Positions 1-6,555 of a stretch of DNA of 8,353 bases are shown in pieces. A model generated the notes under the pieces. That model had not been told where the DNA came from. It made no database searches and saw nothing but the letters and a program-made list of their open reading frames with translations. Numbering within the stretch: position 1 is the first letter of the stretch; each line of letters begins with the position of its first letter. The stretch is taken from assembly GCA_900548595.1 (NCBI GenBank), contig URLB01000093.1:1-8353 (forward strand). The letters run 5' to 3'. Position numbers and translations under genes: made by a program. Origin of the DNA: an uncultured Eubacteriales bacterium. GTDB taxonomy: Bacteria > Bacillota > Clostridia > Lachnospirales > Anaerotignaceae.

Positions 1-57
1 TGAAAAATTAAAGTGGTGGTATTGGAAAGAAAACTAGATATTTGTGAGGAATTTAAT

Positions 58-549
58 ATGAAAAAAGAAATAACAACAGAAGATGATCTGATGACTGTTA
101 TAAATATATTAAACGGTATGGGAATAGAGTTTTGGATTGACGGCGGATGGGGAGTAGATATTCTGGCAGGGAAGATTTCCAGAGAACACAGGGATATCGA
201 TATAGATTTCGACTCAAACTATACAAAAGAGCTGTTGGAAATTCTTTTCAAATACGGATACATAACAGAAACGGACTGGTTTCCTGCGAGAATCGAATTA
301 TATAGCGAAAAGTATGGTTATTTGGATATACATCCGTTTATACTGAATAAAGACGGTACGGCAAAACAGGCTGATTTAAACGGCGGCTGGTATGAGTTTG
401 AAAAAGATTACTTTGGATATGCTGTTTTTAACGGCATAAAAATACCATGCATATCGGTTAAAGGACAAAAAATATTTCATACAGGTTATGAATTAAGGGA
501 AAAAGATAAACATGATTTCAATATTCTTGAAAATATTAAGATTAAATAA
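58..549 (+). CDS. Lnu(A)-like lincosamide nucleotidyltransferase family protein
   Basis: The 163-residue protein resembles the short Lnu(A)/Lnu(C) enzymes (about 160 residues), which adenylylate lincomycin and clindamycin in the cytoplasm. Visible motifs are GGWGVD at residues 29-34, REHRDIDID at 42-50 and YLDIHP at 88-93. By analogy with the minimal nucleotidyltransferase fold, D46, D48 and D90 are the likely metal ligands. The C-terminal part keeps the family pattern KIPCIS (128-133) and FHTGYEL (140-146). I chose the ATG at 58 because GAGGA at 46-50 lies 7 bases upstream. The in-frame GTG at 13 has no Shine-Dalgarno sequence and would add 15 residues foreign to the family. No promoter is obvious in the short upstream sequence, so the gene may be transcribed from outside the window. 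Family membership is firm. Real lincosamide substrate use is inference, since chromosomal relatives may act on something else. Confidence 0.85.
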   Translation: MKKEITTEDDLMTVINILNGMGIEFWIDGGWGVDILAGKISREHRDIDIDFDSNYTKELLEILFKYGYITETDWFPARIELYSEKYGYLDIHPFILNKDGTAKQADLNGGWYEFEKDYFGYAVFNGIKIPCISVKGQKIFHTGYELREKDKHDFNILENIKIK

Positions 550-580
550 TTAGATTTTATAAAAAACAGAAAGCTATAAT

Positions 581-619
581 AAAAAGCCTTTATATGATAT
601 TAAAGTCATACAAAGGCTT
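581..619 (-). terminator. Intrinsic terminator of the rubredoxin gene
   Basis: Arms at 584-597 and 606-619 form a 14-bp stem with one A-C mismatch and an 8-base loop. Read on the minus strand, the stem is followed by TTTTTATTAT, so it terminates the rubredoxin transcript, whose stop codon lies about 20 bases before the hairpin. On the plus strand the stem is followed by AAAAGGG, so it is a poor terminator for the nucleotidyltransferase gene, although the hairpin could still protect that mRNA's 3' end. Confidence 0.8.
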
Positions 620-639
620 AAAAGGGCTGTTAAATAATT

Positions 640-798
640 TTATTCCTTAACCTCAAATTCATCCTTGCTTACACCGCATAAAGGACATTCGAAATCAGCG
701 GGAAGATCTGCAAATTTTGTTCCGGGAGCGATACCGTGTTCCTGATCGCCTTCAGCCTCATTATATTCGTATCCGCAAACTGAACATACATAAATCAT
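640..798 (-). CDS. Rubredoxin
   Basis: This 52-residue protein has the classic rubredoxin layout. CSVCGY at residues 5-10 and CPLCG at 38-42 supply the four cysteines (C5, C8, C38, C41) that hold a single iron atom. The typical middle, with GIAPGT (22-27) and the acidic LPADFECP (32-39), is also present. It is a soluble one-electron carrier. In anaerobic clostridia rubredoxins commonly pass electrons from NAD(P)H:rubredoxin reductase to rubrerythrins, flavodiiron proteins or superoxide reductase. None of these partners is in the window. The ATG start follows AAGGAGG by about 8 bases. It appears monocistronic, with its own promoter (850-878) and terminator (581-619). It lies on the opposite strand to both neighbours, so it is not in an operon with them. 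Identification is very secure; the physiological partner is unknown. Confidence 0.96.
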   Translation of the reverse strand: MIYVCSVCGYEYNEAEGDQEHGIAPGTKFADLPADFECPLCGVSKDEFEVKE

Positions 799-823
799 AA
801 GTAAATTCCTCCTTATTATTAAG

Positions 824-838
824 TAATAATTATTATTA
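824..838. promoter_or_regulatory. Possible PerR-like operator in the rubredoxin leader
   Basis: TAATAATTATTATTA matches the Bacillus PerR box pattern (TTATAATNATTATAA) at 13 of the 14 specified positions plus the free centre less one, that is, with mismatches only at positions 2 and 14, which are symmetric. It sits just downstream of the expected rubredoxin transcription start, a good place for a repressor. The surrounding DNA is rich in ATT repeats, so a chance match is a real possibility. Confidence 0.35.
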
Positions 839-849
839 TTTATGAGCCT

Positions 850-878
850 ATTATAATATATAGTATATCAAAAATCAA
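850..878 (-). promoter_or_regulatory. Sigma-A type promoter for rubredoxin
   Basis: Read on the minus strand, TTGATT (873-878) is followed after exactly 17 bases by a perfect TATAAT (850-855). Transcription would start near 843, giving a leader of about 45 bases that includes the AAGGAGG ribosome binding site and the PerR-like palindrome. Confidence 0.7.
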
Positions 879-923
879 TAGTTTTATTTTATATTTAATA
901 AAGTTTCTTAAGAATATGTTTGC

Positions 924-952
924 TTGACAGTTTATAGCTGATTTTGTAATAT
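924..952 (+). promoter_or_regulatory. Promoter for the DUF5684-type gene
   Basis: A perfect -35 box TTGACA (924-929) is followed after 17 bases by TAATAT (947-952). A start near 959 would leave a leader under 30 bases before the ATG at 987. A perfect TATAAT at 958-963 is also present but has no -35 partner at the right distance, so the first pairing is preferred. Confidence 0.6.
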
Positions 953-986
953 CAAACTATAATAAAAAAATATGGAGGTAAAAAAT

Positions 987-1376
987 ATGGTTTACTATAA
1001 TTATCCGAGTGCATTTGACTATATTTTCGGTGCATACACAATATCTGTAGCGCTTTTCGGGCTTATTTTATCGATACTGCTTGTTGTCGGAATGTGGAAA
1101 ATGTTTTCTAAGGCAGGAGAACCCGGTTGGACTTCATTAATTCCGTTTTTAAATGCCTATAAACTTTTTAAAATCGGCTGGGGAAGCGGCTGGCTTTTTC
1201 TTCTCGGTTTTATACCGATTGCAAATATAGTTGTATCGATTATGCTTGGCATAAAACTGGCAAGAGCATTTGGAAAGGGTACGGGTTTTGCAGTTGGACT
1301 TATACTGCTGCCAAGTATATTTTATATGATATTAGGTTTTGGAGATTCCGTATATTACGGACCGGTAGAAAACTAA
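987..1376 (+). CDS. DUF5684-type small integral membrane protein
   Basis: This is a 129-residue hydrophobic protein with three or more likely membrane segments (about residues 17-36, 68-90 and 98-117). It carries the pattern I associate with DUF5684: a KAGEPGW...IPFLNAYKL block around 42-60, the IPIANIV segment (76-82), and AFGKGTGF...GLILLP...ILGFGD toward the end (94-120). The molecular function of this family is not known to me. Some relatives are misleadingly labelled signal peptidase I, but no catalytic serine/lysine module is visible here. The ATG at 987 is preferred because GGAGG (974-978) lies 8 bases upstream. The in-frame ATG at 972 overlaps that ribosome binding site and lacks one of its own. 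A promoter lies upstream and a strong terminator directly downstream, so the gene is probably transcribed alone. The membrane location is firm; the family call is from memory of the motif. Confidence 0.85.
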   Translation: MVYYNYPSAFDYIFGAYTISVALFGLILSILLVVGMWKMFSKAGEPGWTSLIPFLNAYKLFKIGWGSGWLFLLGFIPIANIVVSIMLGIKLARAFGKGTGFAVGLILLPSIFYMILGFGDSVYYGPVEN

Positions 1377-1382
1377 AAGTTT

Positions 1383-1416
1383 GCACTCAGGGAGTTTTTC
1401 CTGAGTGTTTTTTATT
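1383..1416 (+). terminator. Intrinsic terminator after the DUF5684-type gene
   Basis: CACTCAGG (1384-1391) pairs perfectly with CCTGAGTG (1400-1407) around an 8-base loop that can pair by two further bases. The stem is followed by TTTTTTATT. It begins 7 bases after the stop codon and separates this gene from the arginine operon. Confidence 0.92.
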
Positions 1417-1637
1417 GTACGAATTTTATGGAAAAAAAGACTTTATGTTTATAAATGTATATTAAAAAATTTAAGATAATCTACCGTTACTGATGTACTT
1501 AAATGAATAAATATAATTTATAACATAAAAATGTCATCTGATTTAAAATAATATTTTATTTAATATTTCTAGTGAAATAGGCATATATATACTAATTATA
1601 CATAATATACTCATTTAAACAAATAATTTTGGACAGA
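1417..1637. other. AT-rich gene-free stretch upstream of the arg control region
   Basis: No open reading frame with a ribosome binding site and no RNA gene is visible on either strand. The only possible signal is GCATATATATAC at 1581-1592, which shares the GCAT-WWWW-ATAC core of the two better ARG boxes 60-77 bp downstream and could be a weak distal ArgR site. The rest appears to be simple AT-rich spacer. Confidence 0.5.
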
Positions 1638-1672
1638 TTTGCATTAATATACATATTGCATTTTTATACATA
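1638..1672. promoter_or_regulatory. Tandem ARG boxes (ArgR operator)
   Basis: Two consecutive 18-bp elements, TTTGCATTAATATACATA (1638-1655) and ATTGCATTTTTATACATA (1655-1672), each fit the ArgR operator pattern WNTGAATWWWWATTCANW at 16 of 18 positions, with the same two deviations (C and A). Tandem ARG boxes are how the hexameric arginine repressor (ArgR/AhrC) normally binds in front of arginine genes. Their position 52 bp before the argC start codon, overlapping the likely -35 region, supports repression by arginine. Binding itself is inferred. Confidence 0.75.
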
Positions 1673-1684
1673 TGGAGTTATTAT
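1656..1684 (+). promoter_or_regulatory. Probable promoter of argCJBD
   Basis: TATTAT (1679-1684, five of six to consensus) lies 17 bases after a weak -35, TTGCAT (1656-1661), which is inside the second ARG box. This overlap would let bound ArgR block RNA polymerase. An alternative is TTGGAC (1629-1634) with CATATT (1652-1657). The exact start site is uncertain. Confidence 0.45.
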
Positions 1685-1723
1685 TATGCTTAATTTAATG
1701 AAAGTCATCAGAGGTGAAATAGT

Positions 1724-2674
1724 ATGAAAAAAACAAGAGTTTTTATTGATGGAAAAGAAGGCACGACGGGATTAAAAATACATGACCGTTTGAAATATAT
1801 AAAAGATATTGAGCTTATAGCGCTTAATGAAGCTGACAGAAAAAATATCAATAAAAGAAAAGAAGCTTTAAACAGTTGCGATATTGCTTTTCTATGCCTC
1901 CCTGACGCAGCGGCTATAGAAGCTGCAGATATGATTGAAAATGATAACGTTATACTTATAGATACGTCGACAGCGCATAGAACAGAACCGGGCTGGACAT
2001 ACGGATTTCCCGAACTCGGAAAAGAACATACCGAAAAAATAATCAATTCAAAACGTATTGCCGTACCCGGATGCCATGCCAGTGGATTTATAGCATTAAT
2101 TTATCCGCTCATTGAAAATAATATAATTTCTGAAAGAGCCGGATTAACAACATTTTCGATTACCGGTTACAGCGGTGGCGGAAGGAAAATGATAGCTGAA
2201 TATGAAAGCTGTGAAAGAGACAAAAAATACGGTTCGCCAAGACAGTATGCAATTACCCAGAAACATAAACATTTAAAAGAAATGATTTCCGTAACGGGAT
2301 TGAATAGGGAACCTGTTTTTTGCCCGATAGTTGCTGATTTTTACAGCGGAATGGAAGTTACGGTAGCTTTATTTAAAGAGGATTTACTTAACGGAAATAC
2401 GGTAGAAGATATAAAAAGTATATATAAAAATAAATACAACGGAAAGATTGTAAAATACGTAGAAAACGATGATGACAACGGATTTTTGGAAGCCGATTAT
2501 ATGGCGGGATTTGACAACATGATTATATCCGTACATGGAAATGACGAAAGAATATTACTGACTGCAAGATATGATAATCTGGGTAAAGGGGCGTCGGGAG
2601 CCGCTATAGAATGTATGAATTATAAACTTGGAAAAGATATAACGGACGGTTTGAATATAAAGGAGTGTTTGTAA
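1724..2674 (+). CDS. argC: N-acetyl-gamma-glutamyl-phosphate reductase (type 2)
   Basis: ArgC carries out the NADPH-dependent reduction of N-acetylglutamyl phosphate to N-acetylglutamate semialdehyde, the third step toward ornithine. The 316-residue protein has the cofactor loop DGKEGTTG (9-16), STAHRT (82-87), the active-site cysteine C117 in VPGCHASGF, the glycine-rich GYSGGG (148-153) and a likely catalytic histidine in KHKHLKE (180-186). The length and the STAHRT...YGFPEL signature place it in the shorter type 2 class rather than the roughly 335-residue type 1 class. ATG at 1724 follows GAGGTG (1711-1716) by 7 bases. It is the first gene of the arg operon, and its TAA overlaps the argJ ATG by one base, suggesting coupled translation. 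Identification is secure. Confidence 0.96.
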   Translation: MKKTRVFIDGKEGTTGLKIHDRLKYIKDIELIALNEADRKNINKRKEALNSCDIAFLCLPDAAAIEAADMIENDNVILIDTSTAHRTEPGWTYGFPELGKEHTEKIINSKRIAVPGCHASGFIALIYPLIENNIISERAGLTTFSITGYSGGGRKMIAEYESCERDKKYGSPRQYAITQKHKHLKEMISVTGLNREPVFCPIVADFYSGMEVTVALFKEDLLNGNTVEDIKSIYKNKYNGKIVKYVENDDDNGFLEADYMAGFDNMIISVHGNDERILLTARYDNLGKGASGAAIECMNYKLGKDITDGLNIKECL

Positions 2675-3891
2675 TGATAAAATATATTTCAGGCGGCGTT
2701 TGCGCCGCAAATGGCTTTAAAGCGGCAGGCATACATTGCGGTATAAGAAAAAATACAGATAAAAAAGATTTGGCTTTAATTGTAAGCGATAAGGAAGCAA
2801 CGGCAGCTGCTGTATATACGCAAAATCTTGTTAAGGGAGCTCCGATTGCAGTTACAAAAAAGAATATAGCCGATGGAAAAGCAATGGCTGTAATATGTAA
2901 CAGCGGCAACGCAAACACATGCAATGCCAACGGAATCGAGATTGCAGAGCAAATGTGTGAATTAACGGAGAAATATTCAGGAATAAAAAAGAATGATGTT
3001 ATAGTTGCATCAACAGGAGTTATAGGTCAGCCGTTAAGCATAGAGCCAATTGCAGACAAAATGGATGAACTTGTAAAATCACTTAAGTATAATAACAGCA
3101 ATGAAGCGGCTACAGCAATAATGACAACAGATACCGTACAAAAGGAAGCGGCTGTTTCGTTTGAAATAAACGGGGTTGAGTGTAAACTGGGCGGTATTGC
3201 AAAAGGTTCCGGAATGATACATCCAAATATGGCTACAATGCTTGTTTTTATAACTACAGATGTGGCTATATCTTCCGATATGCTTCAAAAAGCATTGAGC
3301 GAAGATGTAAAAACTTCATTTAATATGATAAGCGTAGACGGAGACACATCAACGAATGACATGGTAAGCGTACTGGCAAACGGAATGGCAGGAAATAAAG
3401 AAATAACAGAGGAATGTGATGAATTTGAAATTTTCAAAAAAGCATTAAACACTGTTACGGTTAATCTTTGCCGTAAAATTGCCGGAGACGGAGAGGGAGC
3501 CTCTAAACTTCTTGAGTGTATCGTAACAGGTGCAAAAAACGATAGTGAAGCGAAAAATTCAGCTAAGTCCGTTATATGCTCATCACTGTTAAAAGCAGCA
3601 ATGTTTGGCGCAGACGCTAACTGGGGAAGGGTTTTATGCGCTTTAGGTTATTCCGGTGAAGATTTGGACGTAAATAAAATAGATGTCGGCTTTAAATCGG
3701 AAAAAGGTGAAATCATTGTATGCAAAAACGGAGCGGGAGTTGACTTTTCAGAGGAAAAAGCAAAAGAAATATTACTTGAAAAAGAAATAAAAATACTTGT
3801 AGACCTTAATGAAGGCGAATACAGTGCAACGGCATGGGGATGCGACCTTACTTATGATTATGTAAAAATCAACGGCGATTACCGTTCTTAA
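2674..3891 (+). CDS. argJ: Glutamate N-acetyltransferase / ornithine acetyltransferase
   Basis: ArgJ transfers the acetyl group from N-acetylornithine to glutamate, releasing ornithine and regenerating N-acetylglutamate. Some members also use acetyl-CoA for the first step. The 405-residue precursor has the self-cleavage site: KGSGMIHPNMATML begins at residue 177, and T188 would become the N-terminal nucleophile of the beta chain. STGVIG (113-118) is the likely oxyanion-hole segment. The C-terminus ends in the family-typical YVKINGDYRS. I chose ATG at 2674 (TAATG overlap with argC) because AAAGGAG at 2659-2665 is 8 bases upstream; the in-frame GTG at 2665 lies within that site. No argA or argE is visible in the window. 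Whether this enzyme is mono- or bifunctional cannot be read from the sequence. Confidence 0.96.
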   Translation: MIKYISGGVCAANGFKAAGIHCGIRKNTDKKDLALIVSDKEATAAAVYTQNLVKGAPIAVTKKNIADGKAMAVICNSGNANTCNANGIEIAEQMCELTEKYSGIKKNDVIVASTGVIGQPLSIEPIADKMDELVKSLKYNNSNEAATAIMTTDTVQKEAAVSFEINGVECKLGGIAKGSGMIHPNMATMLVFITTDVAISSDMLQKALSEDVKTSFNMISVDGDTSTNDMVSVLANGMAGNKEITEECDEFEIFKKALNTVTVNLCRKIAGDGEGASKLLECIVTGAKNDSEAKNSAKSVICSSLLKAAMFGADANWGRVLCALGYSGEDLDVNKIDVGFKSEKGEIIVCKNGAGVDFSEEKAKEILLEKEIKILVDLNEGEYSATAWGCDLTYDYVKINGDYRS

Positions 3892-3905
3892 TAGGAGGTA
3901 AAATT

Positions 3906-4766
3906 ATGACTCTTACAAACTTACAGCGTGCGGAAACAATTGTACACGCACTTCCTTATATACAGAAGTACTACAATAAAGTTGTTGTTATAAAATACGG
4001 CGGAAACGCTATGATCAATGAAGAACTTAAACAGGACGTAATGAATGATATTGTTCTTCTTTCTCTTATAGGAGTAAAAGTCGTACTTGTACACGGCGGA
4101 GGACCGGAAATTAACGATACGCTTAAAAAAATAGGCAAGAAAAGCGAATTTGTAAACGGTCTGAGGGTAACTGATCATGAAACGATAGACACTGTTTTAA
4201 TGGTACTTGCAGGAAAAGTAAATAAAAGTCTTGTGAATTTAATTGAATGCATAGGAGGAAAGGCAGTCGGTCTTTGCGGTCTTGACGGACATTTGATAGA
4301 AGCCGAAACTTTAGACGAAAAGCTTGGCTATGTAGGAAAAATTACAAATGTCAACATAGACCCCGTAGTGGATCTTTTAGACAAAGGGTATATACCTGTT
4401 ATATCAACATTAGGATGCGATAATAACGGAAACGTATATAATATAAACGCAGATACTGCCGCAGCTGAAATAGCAGGCAAAATGAAAGCCGAAAGCCTTA
4501 TTTCCATGACGGATATATGCGGAATATTAATGGACAGAGATGATCCGACAACACTTGTTACAAATATTACTCCGTCAAAAGCGAAGGATTTAATGGATAA
4601 CGGCGTTATACAGGGCGGCATGATACCGAAAGTCCAGTGTTGCTTAAATGCCATAGAACTGGGAGTAAATCGTGTATTCATTTTGGACGGCACAAAACCT
4701 CATGCAATTCTTATGGAAATGCTTACAGATGAGGGAGTCGGCACTATGTTTGTAAAGGAGGAATAA
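3906..4766 (+). CDS. argB: Acetylglutamate kinase, probably arginine-inhibited
   Basis: ArgB phosphorylates N-acetylglutamate with ATP. In the 286-residue protein K30 lies in IKYGGNAM, the substrate and phosphate-binding loop is VHGGGPEIN (62-70), R87 is in GLRVTD, YNINAD spans 178-183, and K242 is in GGMIPKV. The protein has a roughly 25-residue N-terminal extension (AETIVHALPYIQKYYN, 9-24) like the N-helix that links dimers into hexamers in arginine-sensitive kinases. It also has the C-terminal signature from H266 through E271 to GVGTM (277-281) that forms the arginine site. E. coli ArgB, which is insensitive, lacks the N-helix. Feedback inhibition by arginine is therefore expected but inferred. 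ATG follows AGGAGG (3894-3899), 14 bp after argJ. Confidence 0.96.
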   Translation: MTLTNLQRAETIVHALPYIQKYYNKVVVIKYGGNAMINEELKQDVMNDIVLLSLIGVKVVLVHGGGPEINDTLKKIGKKSEFVNGLRVTDHETIDTVLMVLAGKVNKSLVNLIECIGGKAVGLCGLDGHLIEAETLDEKLGYVGKITNVNIDPVVDLLDKGYIPVISTLGCDNNGNVYNINADTAAAEIAGKMKAESLISMTDICGILMDRDDPTTLVTNITPSKAKDLMDNGVIQGGMIPKVQCCLNAIELGVNRVFILDGTKPHAILMEMLTDEGVGTMFVKEE

Positions 4767-4770
4767 ATTT

Positions 4771-5931
4771 ATGGGTATTATTGATATTGATAATAAATAT
4801 GTGGCTCATTCATACGGACGGTATCCCGTATGTATAACCCATGGAAAAGGCTCTGTAGTTTACGATGAAAATAATAAAAAATATATTGATTTCGGTACTG
4901 GAATAGCAGTAAATTCATTTGGAGTTTCCGACGAAGTATGGAAAAATGCGGTAATTGACCAGTTAAATAAGATACAGCATACATCAAATTTATATTATAA
5001 CGAACCATGTGCAAATTTGGCAGAAATGCTTTGTGAAAAAACAGGTATGAAAAAAGTATTTTTCTCAAACTCAGGAGCAGAAGCTAACGAATGCGCGATC
5101 AAAGCCGCAAGGAGATATGCCTATAATAAGTACGGAGACGGACATTCAACAATAATCACCCTTAAAAACAGCTTTCACGGAAGAACTATAACGACTCTTT
5201 CCGCTACGGGACAGGAACATTACCATAAAGAGTTCACTCCGTTCACAGAGGGATTTGTGTATGCGGAACCGAATAATTTTGATGATATTAAAAAACTGTC
5301 GAAGGAAAATAAGTGTATTGCTGTAATGATAGAAATTGTTCAGGGAGAGGGAGGAGTATGTCCTCTTGATAAGGAGTATGTACAGCAGATAAGAGAATTT
5401 ACCGAAAAGAACGACATGCTTATGATAGTCGATGAGGTACAGACAGGAAACGGAAGATCGGGACAGCTTTATGCATATATGAACTGTGATGTTGTCCCGG
5501 ATATAGTTACTACTGCAAAAGGTTTGGCAGGAGGTTTGCCGTTGGGTGCAGTACTGTTTGGAGAAAAAGTAAAAGACATATATACTCCGGGGACACATGG
5601 TTCGACATTTGGAGGAAACCCCGTATGTTCGGCGGCGGCGATAAGTATTTTAGATAGGATAGACGAAGAACTGCTCAAGGAAGTAAGAGCAAAATCGGAC
5701 TTTATTTTTAAAGAACTTATTGGTGCAGACGGAGTTGAAGATGTGAGCGGAATGGGATTGGTGATAGGAATAACGACAGTAAAACCTGCATCCAATATTG
5801 TAAAGGAATGTATGGAGAGAGGACTGCTTGTTCTGACTGCAAAAGATAAAGTTAGACTTCTTCCGGCTCTTAACATAAAATGGGACGAACTTACAGAAGG
5901 AATAAACATTTTAAAATCGGTTATTGCATAA
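4771..5931 (+). CDS. argD: Acetylornithine aminotransferase
   Basis: ArgD is a pyridoxal-phosphate enzyme that converts N-acetylglutamate semialdehyde and glutamate into N-acetylornithine and 2-oxoglutarate. The 386-residue protein is the usual length for a class III aminotransferase. SGAEANE (101-107) binds the cofactor phosphate, FHGRT spans 135-139, DEVQTG (221-226) contains the aspartate that contacts the pyridine nitrogen, K250 in TTAKGLAGG is the Schiff-base lysine, and HGSTFGGNP spans 276-284. The ribosome binding site AAGGAGG (4755-4761) lies inside the last codons of argB, and the genes are only 4 bp apart. It is the last gene of the operon. A second role as succinyldiaminopimelate aminotransferase, known for some ArgD proteins, cannot be excluded. 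Confidence 0.95.
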   Translation: MGIIDIDNKYVAHSYGRYPVCITHGKGSVVYDENNKKYIDFGTGIAVNSFGVSDEVWKNAVIDQLNKIQHTSNLYYNEPCANLAEMLCEKTGMKKVFFSNSGAEANECAIKAARRYAYNKYGDGHSTIITLKNSFHGRTITTLSATGQEHYHKEFTPFTEGFVYAEPNNFDDIKKLSKENKCIAVMIEIVQGEGGVCPLDKEYVQQIREFTEKNDMLMIVDEVQTGNGRSGQLYAYMNCDVVPDIVTTAKGLAGGLPLGAVLFGEKVKDIYTPGTHGSTFGGNPVCSAAAISILDRIDEELLKEVRAKSDFIFKELIGADGVEDVSGMGLVIGITTVKPASNIVKECMERGLLVLTAKDKVRLLPALNIKWDELTEGINILKSVIA

Positions 5932-5938
5932 TTATTAA

Positions 5939-5975
5939 AAAGCGCATGGATTATTAAAAATTGTCCACGCGCTTT
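5939..5975. terminator. Bidirectional terminator between argD and the convergent hydrolase
   Basis: AAAGCGCATGGA (5939-5950) pairs with TCCACGCGCTTT (5964-5975) with one A-C mismatch around a 13-base loop. On the minus strand it is followed by TTTTTAATAAT (overlapping the stem base), a good T-tract. On the plus strand the downstream sequence GTCATTTATTTTAC is less ideal. The hairpin sits 7 bases after the argD stop and 5 bases beyond the hydrolase stop, so it most likely serves both. Confidence 0.8.
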
Positions 5976-5980
5976 GTCAT

Positions 5981-6526
5981 TTATTTTACTATTTTTGATA
6001 TTGTTTTAAAATGAGGTGTTCCCGCAGCAAATGTAAGTTCAAAAAGAACGGCTTCGGCGCTTGTTATGTAAGCTCCTTCGCCCATAGCTCTTTTAACAGC
6101 CGTTTCTTTATCGCTCATTTTTCTTGAAGCTATACAGTCTTCAACGAGGAGCACATTATATCCGTCTGCTTTAAGATCGATAACGCTCTGGAGAACGCAT
6201 ACATGCGCTTCAACTCCACACACAAGAATGTTTTTCTTTCCAAGTGATTTAACAGCGGCTTTTATTTCTTCGGTGCAAAGACCGCTGAACGTCATTTTTT
6301 CGTATGGCTTATAACTATCTCCAATGCACTCTGTAATTTCTTCAACAGTATGTCCGAGACCTTTGGAATATTGTTCCGTAACTATCATAGGTATATCAAG
6401 TTCTTTAAGACCTTTAAGCAGTTTTTTGGAATTGTCCATAAGACCTTCCAGTCCGCTCATAGCGGGAAGTAATTTTTCTTGATAGTCAACTACAAGTACA
6501 GCAGTATCGTTTGCGTTAATTCTCAT
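5981..6526 (-). CDS. Isochorismatase-family cysteine hydrolase (YcaC-like)
   Basis: The 181-residue protein has the catalytic triad of the isochorismatase superfamily: D14 in VVDYQEKLLPAM, K77 in YEKMTFSG, and nucleophile C110 in CGVEAHVCVLQS. The GVEAHVC block and the C-terminal FKTISKIVK place it nearer to the YcaC/ISOC group of unknown substrate than to nicotinamidases, because I do not see the Asp-His-His zinc site expected of the latter. It is probably a soluble cytoplasmic hydrolase. The ATG at 6526 is preferred because AAGGAG (6535-6540) lies 8 bases upstream; in-frame codons further upstream would run through the ribosome binding site. It has its own promoter (6556-6584), so it is likely independent of the aminotransferase gene. 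The family is firm and the substrate unknown. Confidence 0.9.
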   Translation of the reverse strand: MRINANDTAVLVVDYQEKLLPAMSGLEGLMDNSKKLLKGLKELDIPMIVTEQYSKGLGHTVEEITECIGDSYKPYEKMTFSGLCTEEIKAAVKSLGKKNILVCGVEAHVCVLQSVIDLKADGYNVLLVEDCIASRKMSDKETAVKRAMGEGAYITSAEAVLFELTFAAGTPHFKTISKIVK

Positions 6527-6555
6527 ACAGTCATCTCCTTTGAATTGGTAGGACA

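Noticed and set aside
13..57. Upstream GTG start extending the Lnu-like protein by 15 residues
   Set aside because: There is no ribosome binding site before the GTG at 13, while GAGGA is well placed before the ATG at 58, and the extra residues do not fit the family length.
972..986. Earlier ATG start for the DUF5684-type protein
   Set aside because: The codons from 972 overlap the GGAGG that serves the ATG at 987, and no other ribosome binding site precedes 972.
1708..2046. Reverse-strand reading frame inside argC (and similar frames inside argJ, argB, argD and the aminotransferase)
   Set aside because: These frames are antisense or out-of-frame shadows of well-identified enzymes, without ribosome binding sites or family motifs.
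5469..5909. Reverse-strand frame of 146 codons opposite argD
   Set aside because: It is low-complexity and serine-rich because it mirrors argD codons. argD is intact across the whole stretch.
5981..6526. Nicotinamidase (pncA)
   Set aside because: The catalytic triad is shared, but the metal-binding Asp-His-His set typical of nicotinamidases is not visible, and the GVEAHVC and C-terminal features fit YcaC-like proteins better.
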